Below are positions 1-10,900 of a DNA stretch of 64,000 bases, piece after piece. The position numbers and the translations under genes are program-made. Origin of the DNA: Dillenia suffruticosa (Eukaryota; Streptophyta; Magnoliopsida; Dilleniales; Dilleniaceae); assembly GCA_033439265.1 (NCBI GenBank), contig JAVTVX010000020.1:14464001-14528000 (forward strand), read 5' to 3'. Every line of letters starts with the position of its first letter. The stretch's first letter is position 1. The notes beneath the pieces were generated by a model. It ran no database searches. It was not told the origin of the DNA and worked only from the letters and a program-made list of their open reading frames with translations.

Positions 1-600
1 ATTGGTGATGGAAATCTCGATCACCTCTTCACCCGATATGGGGTTAGCAATCTGTTCGAAGTTGTCTATGTACTCCATGGTTTTTATCAAAAGGTTATTC
101 TTTTCTTCCTTTGACATGGGAATGATCAGAGAGTTGGGATCATAGTTAAGAGTCACAGTGACGAGAGGAGTTTTGAATTTGATTTGATGTACTTGGTGCT
201 TGGTAAAACTTCTAGGCCATCCAAACTGAGGTGGCCCAGGATAGCATTGTAGAAAGATGGAAATTTAACCACATTGAAGGTGGTAGTGGCGGTAGCATGA
301 TTAGAGGGTGTTCCTGATGTTACTGGGAGTGAAATAGCACCTTCAGGGAATAAGCATTCATTTGAAAGTCCCTTTAAGGGTCCACTGCAAGGTTGGAGTT
401 GTGACTATGTGAAGCCCATTCATTGGAAGGCATCCCAATAGAAAAGGTTGTAGTCTGCTCATTGATCAACAAAGACTCTCTTCACGAGATATTGGCCTAT
501 CTTTGTGGTGATGACTAGCTGGTCATGTCAATTTGGATCGATTCCCACCAAATCTTCATCGTCAAAACTAATAAGAGGTCTCTTTCTTTTTGCCAGCATG
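1..600 (-). pseudogene. Ty3/gypsy retropepsin (pol) remnant
   Basis: Read on the minus strand, this stretch gives the protease part of a plant Ty3/gypsy polyprotein. Visible pieces are LISFDDEDLVGIDPN near 550, a KIGQYLVKRVFVD segment near 480-510, PCSGPLKGLSNECLFPEGAI near 340-390, and FPSFYNAILG near 230-260. These are the usual blocks of retropepsins of the Tat lineage. The catalytic Asp-Thr/Asn-Gly-Ser box that should follow VFVD is lost: a Gln and a stop codon stand there. Further stops interrupt the frame. The element continues beyond the left edge of the window. No function is expected. Confidence 0.72.
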
Positions 601-1012
601 GTTAATAAAGAATAGATGGAGATAGTGTGTGAAATATTATTGGCAAAGGAGTCATTCTATTCCCACAGACGAAACCAATCTAATGGAGTTGGGTTTTGCC
701 TTACAAATAATTGATTCGCTGACCCAAGTGAGAAACCGGTGTTGAGTTTTCCAAGTCTTTGTGAAGGATGGTACTTGCAAATACTGTTGGAAGATACTCC
801 CATGGAGGAGATTCTAACACTCAAATGAAAAAGAGCGATTGTAAAAGAATGAAAAATAGACTGATAAAAGTCATAGAATAGCCCTGTGTTTTTTTTGTGT
901 GGAAAGTGTAGAATTGTGAATATATCTAACTGGTTGTCTATACTAAATATATATAGCATATGTGTATGGCAAGTTTCATTTGCGTTTAGGGGTATAGGAA
1001 TTCATTTATTTG
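601..1012. other. Intergenic, nothing recognised
   Basis: Between the gypsy remnant and the tandem duplication I see no supported gene. A 100-codon minus-strand open frame at 657-959 matches no family I know and lies in ordinary AT-rich sequence. It is not called. Confidence 0.5.
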
Positions 1013-1750
1013 TAAAGAGATTATTGAAAATCTTTCGATATTACAGAAACTGTAGTAAAAAAATCTTTTGGGGGTTTGAAATCCTATTGATTAAGGGAAA
1101 TTCAAGTTGTTATGGAAATTTCCTTCTGTATCAGGAGTAGTTACCTAGATCCATTTTCTCATTGAGAAATATTTTTCTGAGACTAGGACAGATTTGTATC
1201 AGATTAAGAAAATTTTAAACTTATAAGAAATTTCCTTTCTTATTGGTTGATCACATGCTGGAATTTTCATACAACCGAAGAATTCAGAAGCCAAGAGTTA
1301 GAGTGACCAAAAGGCCAAGAGGTCGCTAACTTCTTAAGAGAGTAAGATCGAAAGGGCATTCGACAAAAAGACCGGGAACATATTAAATCGTTCATGAGTT
1401 TCATATTCCAATGGGTTTTGGTAGTTCTTAGATCCTGTGGTAATGGGCCGTTGGACCATGTACCATCAATGATAATATGTTAATTGTAAAAGTTTAGTTT
1501 TTAGAGGTTACATGAATCCCTTGTATTTCCCGCACTCTTTATACTTAGTATAATAGTTCAATGGTTGGTCCTAGTCCTAGCCCATATCTTCTCCCATAGG
1601 TAGAGTGAACAATTTAATTCCCTCCTTTCTCCCAATGACTTGTTTAAACTCAAAACACACGACCTCTAAGCAGAGCATTATTCAACAACAATATGGATCC
1701 CCTGGGATTGACATCAATAGTGTTCAATAGCTTGATATGGTCATAGAATT
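1013..1750. repeat. Tandem duplication, copy A (~738 bp)
   Basis: This block, beginning GTAAAGAGATTATTG, recurs from 1751 at an offset of about 738 bases with roughly 85-90% identity. Shared landmarks are GGGTTTGAAATCCTATTGA, TTACCTAGAT and the segment with CAATGGTTGGTCCTAG. The last ~190 bases (1557-1748) correspond to the 3' end of the DUF1442-type pseudogene on the minus strand, so the duplication copied part of that gene together with its downstream DNA. Confidence 0.85.
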
Positions 1751-2720
1751 TGTAAAGAGATTGTTGAAAATCTTCTGAGATCGTAGAGACTGTAGTCAAA
1801 GATCTTTATGGGGTTTGAAATCCTATTGAATAAGGGAAATTTAAGTTATTACGGAGATTTCCTTCCATATCAGAAGTAATTACCTAGATTTGTTTTCTCA
1901 TTGAAAAATATTTTCCCAAAACTAGGAGAGATTCATATCAGATTAAGAAAATTGTAGATTTATAAAAAAATTTCCTTTTTTATTGGTTGGTCACATGCTG
2001 GATTTATCATACAACTGAGGAATTCAGAGACTAAGAGTTAGAGTGACTGAGAGGCAGAGAAGTAGCTAACTTCTTGAGAGAGTAAGGTCAAGAGGGCATT
2101 TGACCAAAAGATCGGGAACCTATTAAATCGGTCATGAGTTTCATGTTCTAATGGGTCTCGGTAGTTTTCGGATCTTGTGGTAATGAGCCGTTGGACCATT
2201 TACCATCAATGATGATCATGTTAATTGTAAAAGTTTAGTTTTCAGAGGTTATATGAAATCCCATGTATTTCGTGCACTCTTTATGCTTAGTATAATAGTT
2301 CAATGGTACCGACGTTTGATAGTTCAGTTGGATCAGGAATTAATGTCTGTTAATCATGGTCGGAAGTTCGATCCCCGTGGGAACGGAAAAATCAGCGTCG
2401 GGAGACCTGCCCCCTCAATTGGGTCCTGTAAGTGGTCGACCTAGATTAATCGGGACGAAATTCTGGATATTGGATTGATGGCCTAGCCATGGTACAAAAA
2501 TAAAATAATAATAATAATAGTTCAATGGTTGGTCGTAGCCCTGGCCCATATCTTCTCCTATAGGTAGAGTGAACAATTTAATTCCCTCCTTTCTCCCAAC
2601 GACTCGTTTAAACTCAAAACACATGACCTCTAAACAGAGCATTATTTCAGCAGCAATCTGGATCTCTGGGATTGACATCAATAGTGTTCCATAGCTTGAT
2701 ATGGTCATGGAATTTACAGT
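1751..2720. repeat. Tandem duplication, copy B, split by a SINE
   Basis: Second copy of the ~738-bp unit. It is about 220 bases longer than copy A because a SINE plus its target duplication lies at 2292-2529. With the insertion removed, it aligns with copy A from end to end. Its right part is continuous with the DUF1442-type pseudogene, so copy B is probably the parental copy and copy A the daughter. Confidence 0.83.
2308..2513 (+). mobile_element. tRNA-derived SINE with 16-bp target duplication
   Basis: The insertion is about 206 bp. Its 5' part carries RNA polymerase III promoter boxes: A box TAGTTCAGTTGG at 2320-2331 and B box AGTTCGATCCC at 2365-2375. A short non-tRNA body follows, and it ends in an A/TAA-rich tail (AAAAATAAAATAATAATAAT). 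It is flanked by the identical 16-mer ATAATAGTTCAATGGT at 2292-2307 and 2514-2529. The corresponding site in copy A of the surrounding duplication is empty. This is the structure of an LTR-free, LINE-mobilised SINE, inserted after the 738-bp duplication. I cannot name the family. Confidence 0.85.
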
Positions 2721-3240
2721 CAATAACCACAAAGTCAATATTGTTGTATTTCCTTATTACTTGGCAAGGATTTCCCACCGCAAGCTCAACAATATCTTTG
2801 AGATTGTCATCGTTGACATAATATGATGCAGCTTTTTTATAAGTTGCATCGATGCATTTAGGACGGATTTAAATGAAGCGGGCTCTTGTCTCTTTGGCAG
2901 CCCCTGCAAGTGCCATTGTTCAGGTGTAATGCCATCATCTGAACTGCTGATTTCAACCATAAACTTGGCTTGTCTTCCTGCTGCCAAAGCTGAGATTAGT
3001 TCCATGCATTTTAGTTCTCACTTTTCACTACCTTGCAATTTTTACTGCTCTTCTTGGTCTGCATCGATACAAATAAATATGTATATTATTATATATACTT
3101 TAAGTAAAGTAGTTTTAGTATAGCAAACAAAGGGGAAAAAAAAAGGTAGTGTTTGAATTACAACCTGAAGAGTTCGTAAATAAGCTTGTATGGCATGTTG
3201 AGGAGACCATTGAAACGGAAGGTTTGCAAACTCAAAGCTT
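2530..3240 (-). pseudogene. DUF1442-type (methyltransferase-like) pseudogene
   Basis: Two exons are visible on the minus strand. Exon 1 (about 3240-3165) reads FANLPFQWSPQHAIQAYLRT, matching the W-S-P-x3-A-x-x-AY start of the plant DUF1442 family, and stops at a CAG/GTTGTA donor. Exon 2 starts at 3031 and carries ELISALAAGRQAKFMVEIS, then in another frame TMALAGAAKETRARFI, IDFVVIDCKFHDHIKLW and LPIGEDMGQG, the order seen in that family. It is broken: a one-base loss after VVKSEN shifts the frame, a second shift lies near 2940, there is a TAA in the middle, and further stops follow. The 3' end is duplicated downstream and a SINE sits at its edge. Family function is poorly known; this copy is dead. 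Confidence 0.7.
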
Positions 3241-4957
3241 AATTGTGAGATGGGACATGTTTGGTGTGATTTGTGATGAATGAAAACGTGATACGCTATC
3301 CCAAAGAGACAGTTTAACGGTATAAATTTCACTTTTCTAATTTGATGATTTTAAATTTAAATCCTTGAAAAAAAAAACAAAACAAATCAAAACAAAACAA
3401 AACGCGATATACCTAAAGGCATAATATTTACATGAGAGAGAGCCGGGGACTTTGTCGACTTTTAGCGATGCATGCAAAGGCATCGACTATTATACAAAAT
3501 GAAATAAGAGAAAGATCTCATCAAAATCCTATGTTGTCGGATGAAAAGGCAACACACGGCTGAGGGTTAAAGGCCTGATAAATCTGCATATCGATGATAT
3601 TCGGGCAACTTTGAGAACTTTCATGTGATCTTGAGACGGTCAAAATTCTCTCTCTCTCTCTCATCTGTAGCTCTTTTTTAGAATTTGTGAAATAAAGGGA
3701 AAATAACGGCTGGTGTGCAAAGGGAAAATAACGGCACCGTCATTGGAATGCTTCCCCACGATAGGCCAGGCCTAACGTATCACACCCACAACGTTGTGTG
3801 CCCTTTTTCTTTCCGTATCTCAGCAATGCAATGCAATGCCAGATGAAAAAGCACGATGTAATTATATAGATCAAGAGATCGGCTTCCTTGATCTTAGTTA
3901 TGATCTGTCAGCACGCAAATAGCAATAGTGTGATTACACAACTTCATTAGACAACATTCATTCATGCTACAAGTCATAAAATAGGAATTAGTTCAAGAAA
4001 TCGCCCTATTTTGATTTTATTTTATTTTCCTCTCTTTGATCTATTAGTCTTGTTTCTTAGGGAGGCCCTCATTTGAATTCTTCTGAACCGTGACGAGAAA
4101 TATGTTCCACGGTAAAGTGTGACTTGGGAGAGATGGTTCTGGATGTATTCTTTTGAGTCACGGATAAGGATATTAAAAGTGGAGCCATGCATAATATATC
4201 TGCTTTATGATGAATTTAGCTGAAACAAAAAAGAACAAGAAAAGAAAAGGAAAGAGCTCGTGAGTCGTGTCTTTAATGAGCAATGCTTCCTAAACCGAGC
4301 TTGCTTTATCGAAAAGATTGTCCATAGCCATGTTCAACCAAGTTCAGCTAAGACAGTTAAATCAATGCATGACGATGGTTTAAATCTAGATTTAGAGAGA
4401 GACATCACATATCAACAATTATACAATTGTGGGCAAAAAAGAACAAAAATCAAATCTCCTATTTTTAACACGTAGGATCAAATCAAATGGTCTTAAATCA
4501 CATGTAGTTTAAGCTAGGATGGTTTTAGATTACAACCGTACTCATAAAAACAAAAAAAAAAAGGAAAAGAAAAAAGACTGCTGCTGTTGGAATCTACTCA
4601 ATATCCTTTATAGCATCCTGCATCATAACCAAAAAAGGAAAAGAATAGAGTTTTAAAAATGTCAACCAGTTAAACTGACAAAGTTATATCAAAGATCCAA
4701 GATCTTTTCCCACCTTTAGCCGGGAGAGGAGGTGGAAATGGTTGTTGGAGGACTGTCCATTTGCATTGTGTATTTTGCATACGAATGGAAGGAAAAGCAG
4801 GGGGAAAGAAGTGCACGCACACACATGCACAATGTCTGGTGATGGGCACAAATTTTCTCCCCTTTTATTTCATAAAATCTCTTCCTTTTGTATCAAGAGA
4901 AGGTTTCTAGCATCTATTTTGCATTCCACATTAGCAAATATGTGCACTACCAAAGCA
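3241..4957. other. Intergenic between DUF1442 pseudogene and VTT gene
   Basis: This 1.7-kb spacer lies between two minus-strand genes and must contain the 3' UTR and poly(A) site of the VTT gene at its right side. It has A-rich runs, a CT-microsatellite at about 3645-3662, and no supported coding frame. Short open frames at 4260-4475 and 4742-4966 have no recognisable content, and the second overlaps the final VTT exon on the other strand. Confidence 0.6.
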
Positions 4958-7900
4958 CTAGCTTGAATTTATTGGTGTCGCGGAAGTAATAACATGGAAG
5001 TCTCCCTTAGTGATTGCATCCTTGATTAGCAGGAAATATAAACAGGGGAGCAAGATCAGATGACTAGAGTAACAGTGGGTATCTTGACCAGATACATCAG
5101 CATTTGGGAGTGATTATTTTACAATCCTAAGAATTAAGACATTGAAGAAAAAGCATTACCTTTGCAAGTCGGGCAACATAAGCCGCAGCTATTGCTGTTG
5201 CCAATAATCCCAGACCAAGGGTCAGTAGTTGACCATTTCCTCCACCTAAACCACTTTCTGATTCCTCTTGCTGAAATGCCACAGAAATAAATAAAATAAA
5301 AGATTAGCTTTAAAAATGAACACATACAAACACCCCCCAAGAGAAAGACGAAAAATTTTATCACACTCTTTAATAGGAATAATACTCTTTAAAATGGTTT
5401 AGAGTGGCATTAATAGTATTAAAGGATAAAATAGGAAGCTTGATGAAAATGAGAGGACACCAAGGCATGTCAATAGAAGCACAACCAGTATGATGCAGGA
5501 TGCCTTTACAGGATTTCAGAGCAAAGTAAAAATTAGCATGACAAAAATTGTAAATATACAAAGAGAGCTCTCTTAGTACAAACTGGAGCAAAGCAAAAAA
5601 GCAATAGATGAGAAGAAAGAGGATCCATTTATTAGCATCACACGATTAGCTCCTTAGCAAAATCATCAACTTCATCTAGACAAAATGAACCCTCTGATCT
5701 TCTAACTTCACATACAATTAATATGATCATCTATTGCAGCAAACCAATAAGAAAATATTTGAGCACCAATCTTCGCTACAAACACTAGAACTTCTACTCT
5801 GACTTTCTGTGTGATATCTCGAATGGATCAATAAAGTTCTTACAAAATCCATCCCCATGTGGAGTTCCTAAATCAATAAAGTTATTTTAGTAGGAGGCTC
5901 TATAATCAAAATGGCTTTCCGAGGGAAGTTCGTGACTGTCCCCAGCTTCTGCTTTCTGATGGATAATTCTGTTTCTACTCAATGACCAGATCCCCCCAAT
6001 TTTGGATCGAGTACAGTTTGTTAACTTCAACATAATAGGTTTCAGAATATGAATCTAGTTGAAGAACTAGCTTTAGGAACTGAAAACCAATGCCCACCAG
6101 GATTAACATCATGAAAAGATATATAAGCAATTCAATCAAACCATCAAACCACCTTTTATACTTTCACTGTAATTCCATCCAACTTAAGATGAAGATGAGA
6201 CTTGCCTTCATCACCCCGGCCTAATTTAGGGGTTCACCACTAACACAGGCAACGACACAGCACCACACAGCCACCAGGACATTGCAAAGTTATAAAATTT
6301 GTACAGTATTAGAAGTTATAAAGTGTGGTATCATACAATGCCTAAGAAACCAACATGACAGTCATATCTATAAAGGTCAGTGCAGCATAGGGTCCGGATA
6401 ACATTTTTTGACAAATAAAGGTTAAGACATTTCTCTGATACTACCGATGCAAAAGTAGAAACTGCGTAATGAAGATGATCAACGGATGTAAAAAGTGAGA
6501 TACCGAGAAATCAACATTCCCAAAGTAGTTTACTCTCTAAAATAAAAACTAAAGGAAAATAAATCAATAACACAATCAAACTAATTCTCTTCACTTGGAA
6601 ACCCCACATGATGCAAAAAGAGTCCATTGTCCAACTATGAATAAGGCCCCTCCAGCTAAACAAAAGGTCAAGTGGCAGGCCTCGACATAATCCAAGGAAC
6701 CAAAAAACAAAAGGGCTATTTTGCAACAAAATAATGGAGCATCCAGCTATTGCAGTTTACCACAATTTGCAACTCTTTCAAAAACACTCCTACATGGTGG
6801 TAAATATTTTACAAAAGGCCTATCGACATGAGAAGAATAATTAAGAAAGACAATCACAGAATAGTGATTTCAAATTTGAGGAAAATTTTTCTGGCACTAG
6901 AAAGATCTTCCATGAAGTTGTATTTGGAGGAAATGTGTTCCAACTTACCAGCTTCCTTCCATGTTTGATAAATTAAGTTATGAAACTTCTTTTTATTTTA
7001 TTATTATTATTATTATTTTACAAAAAAAAAATACTATAAGCCAGAGAGGCATGCCATCTTGCGACATCTCTTGTAAAACAAAATTCACAAAAACAAAGAA
7101 AATCAATCTACAAACAATTGGCAAAAAGAGCTTCCTCTCTCTGTTGAACAGACTCTAGTCCTAATCTAATTCCCCGTCCCAGAATTCCAAATAAAACAAA
7201 ATTAGCTATGGAGATTAAAGTTTGGGTCTAGGCCTATTTGTACAATATAACATCTTCTCCTGTGGTTTAGAACTAATAATAACTTGATCTCTTTATGTTG
7301 AAACTATGGAAAAATTGAATAACAAAGAAGCATAAAACTAATGAAAAATTGATTGCATTTCAAAGTAACACACATGAAGTTTTGAGCACTTGTTCATACT
7401 TTACAAGCGAAAAGGTCTTAACTATTTATAGAACGCAAAAGACATAAAAGAGAGAGAGAAGAGAGAGGGGAGGCAGGACAGGGCACTGCCCTCTCCTGCC
7501 TGCCAGCTTCCAACAGCTAGTGGAAAACTAGCTGTTGGAGGGCCCAGCTGGGCCCTTTCTCAAGTGCCAAGCTGGGCCTATTTTGGGATCTTAAGGACCC
7601 ATGTTTGGGCCCATTTAGGGCCTATTAAGGATCCCTGCATGAGCCTAAATTCTGTTTATTTTTAATACTCCCCCTCAAGTTGGGTGCATATATATCCATA
7701 GTGCCCAACTTACTCATTATTTCTTGTAAATGAACCGATATCCCTCCCTTGATGAAGATATTTGTTAATTGATTCTCCCCTATGATGTGAGGACTGGCAA
7801 TGAGTTTTTTCTCGACTTTTTGCCTAATAAAGTGACAATCAACTTCTATGTGTTTGGTGCGTTCTTGAAATACTGGATTGGAGGCTATGTGAATCGCGGA

Positions 7901-10900
7901 TTGATTGTCACAGTGAATCTTGATTGGAGTTGAAACTCTAAACCCCTAGTTTTTCTACTAGGGCCTTCAACCATACTATTTTACTAGCGCTAGCTGTCAT
8001 TGCCCTATATTCGGCTTCTGCACTTGATTTTGATACCACATGTTGTTTCCAGCTCTTCCATGAAACAAGGTTACCTTCTACGAACATGCAAAACCCAATG
8101 GTGGATCTTCTATCTTTAAAATCACCTGCCCAATCTGCATCACAATATCCCTCAATTTCTGATCTTCTATTTTTCTTCATCCAAATTTCTAATTCAGGGG
8201 AACCTTTGATGCAGTGGAGAATTCTCTCAGTTGCTCTCCAATGTCCCTTCTTAAGAACATGTATGTACCGGCTTATTTGACTCACGGCATAGACTATGTC
8301 CGGTCTAGTGATAGTAAGATAGATCAGCCTTCCTACAAGTCACTAGTATCTCTCGACATTCTCATAGGGTTCCTTATCATCTTCTAAGGGTTCAGAGGTG
8401 GAAACGGGAGTACAAGCCGGTCTAGCTTCTAGCTTTGTTGTTTCCTGCAATAAGTTAAGAGCGTATTTTCTTTGGAATAGAACTAACCCATTGTAACAAT
8501 AGACTAACTCTATTCTCAGAAAATACTTTACTCTAAATCTTTAATTTCAAATCTAGATTTTAGGAAATTTATAACAATATCTATGAGATGCATGTCATTG
8601 CCGGTTATTATAATGTCATCTACGTAAACTAAAATAATTACTACTTTATCATTATTTTTCCTAATAAATAAGGATGAATCGCTATTGTATTTTGTAAAAC
8701 TGATACTAAGAAAAGCAAGGTTTAGTTTTGCATATCATGCTCTTGGAGATTGCTTGAGCCCATAAATTGTTTTGTATAGCCTACATACATTTCCTTCTTG
8801 ATGTTGGAGACCTTGAAGAATTTGCATATACACTTCTTCTAAATCGCCTTGAAGGAATGCATTTGCTACATCCATTTGGAACATATTCCATCCATAATTG
8901 GTTGCAAGCGAAAGTAGTACTCGAATGATGTTCATCTTAGCAACCGGTGCGAAAGTTTCCTTATAATCAACCCCATATGTTTGAGTATATCCCTTTGCTA
9001 CTAACATTGCTTTGAATCTTTCAATGGACCCATCACTTTTGTATTTGATCTTGAAGACCCATTTGCATCCTACGGCCTTCTTTCCCTTGGGTAGTGAAGT
9101 GATCACCCCAATGCCATTTTTAGTTAAAGCTTATAACTCCTCTTTCATTGTTTTTCTCTACGTTGGATCTTTTGAAGCTTCTTCAAATGTCCAAAGCTCA
9201 AGCTCCTTATCTATACCATTCAAAAAACATTATGACTCAAAGAAACGTGAGAGATAGTGTAGTAGTCATAGATAGGGTATCTCCGATTGACCTATTCTGA
9301 TGGAGTGAGTCTAAATCTAGTTGATCTTCTAAGCTGAACGGGAGGGTCACTCGACTCTTCTGAACTTGGTGAGAAGTTCTTATCCTCACTTGTTCTTTGA
9401 TCTCCTCTTGAATCAAGAGGCGAGTCGTCATTTGTAGGATTTGATCCTTCTTCCTCATTTTGAGAAATTCCTTTGGCTACTTGAGGATTGGTTGGATTTT
9501 CAGCCTCTTGATCTACATTGGGAGTTACTAAAAAATCCCAAGTGGTTGCTTGAGTGTTTTCCCTTGATATTTCTTTTTCTTCTACAATTGAAAAGTAAAA
9601 CTCATTCTCCAAAAATATCATATCTTTCGATATATATGAGTGGCTAGTAGAACAATCATAGCATCTATATCCTTTTCAAAGGATGCATGCTCAAGGGATA
9701 CACACTTTCTTCCCCTATGTTCTAATTTGTTTCTTAAGTGTGTTGGGACATGAACATAGCATATACAACCAAATGTCCTAAGATGAGAGAGTTTTGGTTT
9801 TCTTCCTAAAAGTAGTTCTAAGGGAGATTGTCCTTTCAAAATATCGGATGACAAGAGATTGATTACATAAACCGCGGTTTTAATCGCGTCACATCAAAAT
9901 TTCTTAGGTATGTTTGCATGAAACATCATTCTTCTAGCAATCTCTAGTATGTGTCTATTCTTACGTTCGGCTATCCCATTTTATTGGGGTGTGTAAACAT
10001 ATGATAATTGATGGATGATGCCACTGTTTTCAAGATAATTCTCAAAATTGAGATTTGTAAATTCGCCACCATGGTCGAATTTTAGGATTTTAATATTGGT
10101 ATTGTAAAGTTTGATCACATACTTCACAACTCTTGAATGGTTCAAGAGTTTGGTCTTTTGTATTCAAAAGGTACACCAATATATACCTAGTCTTATGATT
10201 AATAAATGTGATGAACTATTTGTAATCTAAATATGAGATAATAGGAGAAGTTCAAATATCCGAATGAACTAAATCAAAAACATTTTCATATATGGTTTCA
10301 AAAATATGATACATAGTTCGGGTTTCTTTAGCCAAAATACAAGCTTTATAATGTCTATTCTCATAATTTAGAGTTGAGAATAGACGTTTTAAAACTCAAT
10401 CACTATGATGACCTAACTGTCCATGCCAAAGAGATGAGTCTTCCTTTATATGGGCTGTAAGTGCATGTTGTTCTTGATCCAAAAAGTAAAGTCCTCCTTT
10501 TCTAGAACCATTACCAATCAATCGATTCGACTTGAAGTTCTAAAAAGAAACAGAATTTGCATCAAAAACAACTCTACACCCTTGATCCTTAGTGATTTTG
10601 CTTATGGACAATAGATTTGAAGTAAGTTTAGGAGTATATAAAGCATTTGTAGTTTTTCCAAAAATATCAATTTCCCTAACTTGATTTACCTTCAAATCTT
10701 GCCCATTAGCAATTCTTAATATCTTATGGCTAGGGAGATTTTTGAATCTCTTAACTTTTGATTTATCCCTAGCCATATAATAGTTGGTGTCCGAATCTAC
10801 GAGAAAATTTTCTAAATGTAAATTAATAAATGGTTTTTGAACTGTACCTTCAAGAGGAGAGAATTGTTGGAGCCTTTTTGTGACACTCTCAAAAGTGGTT

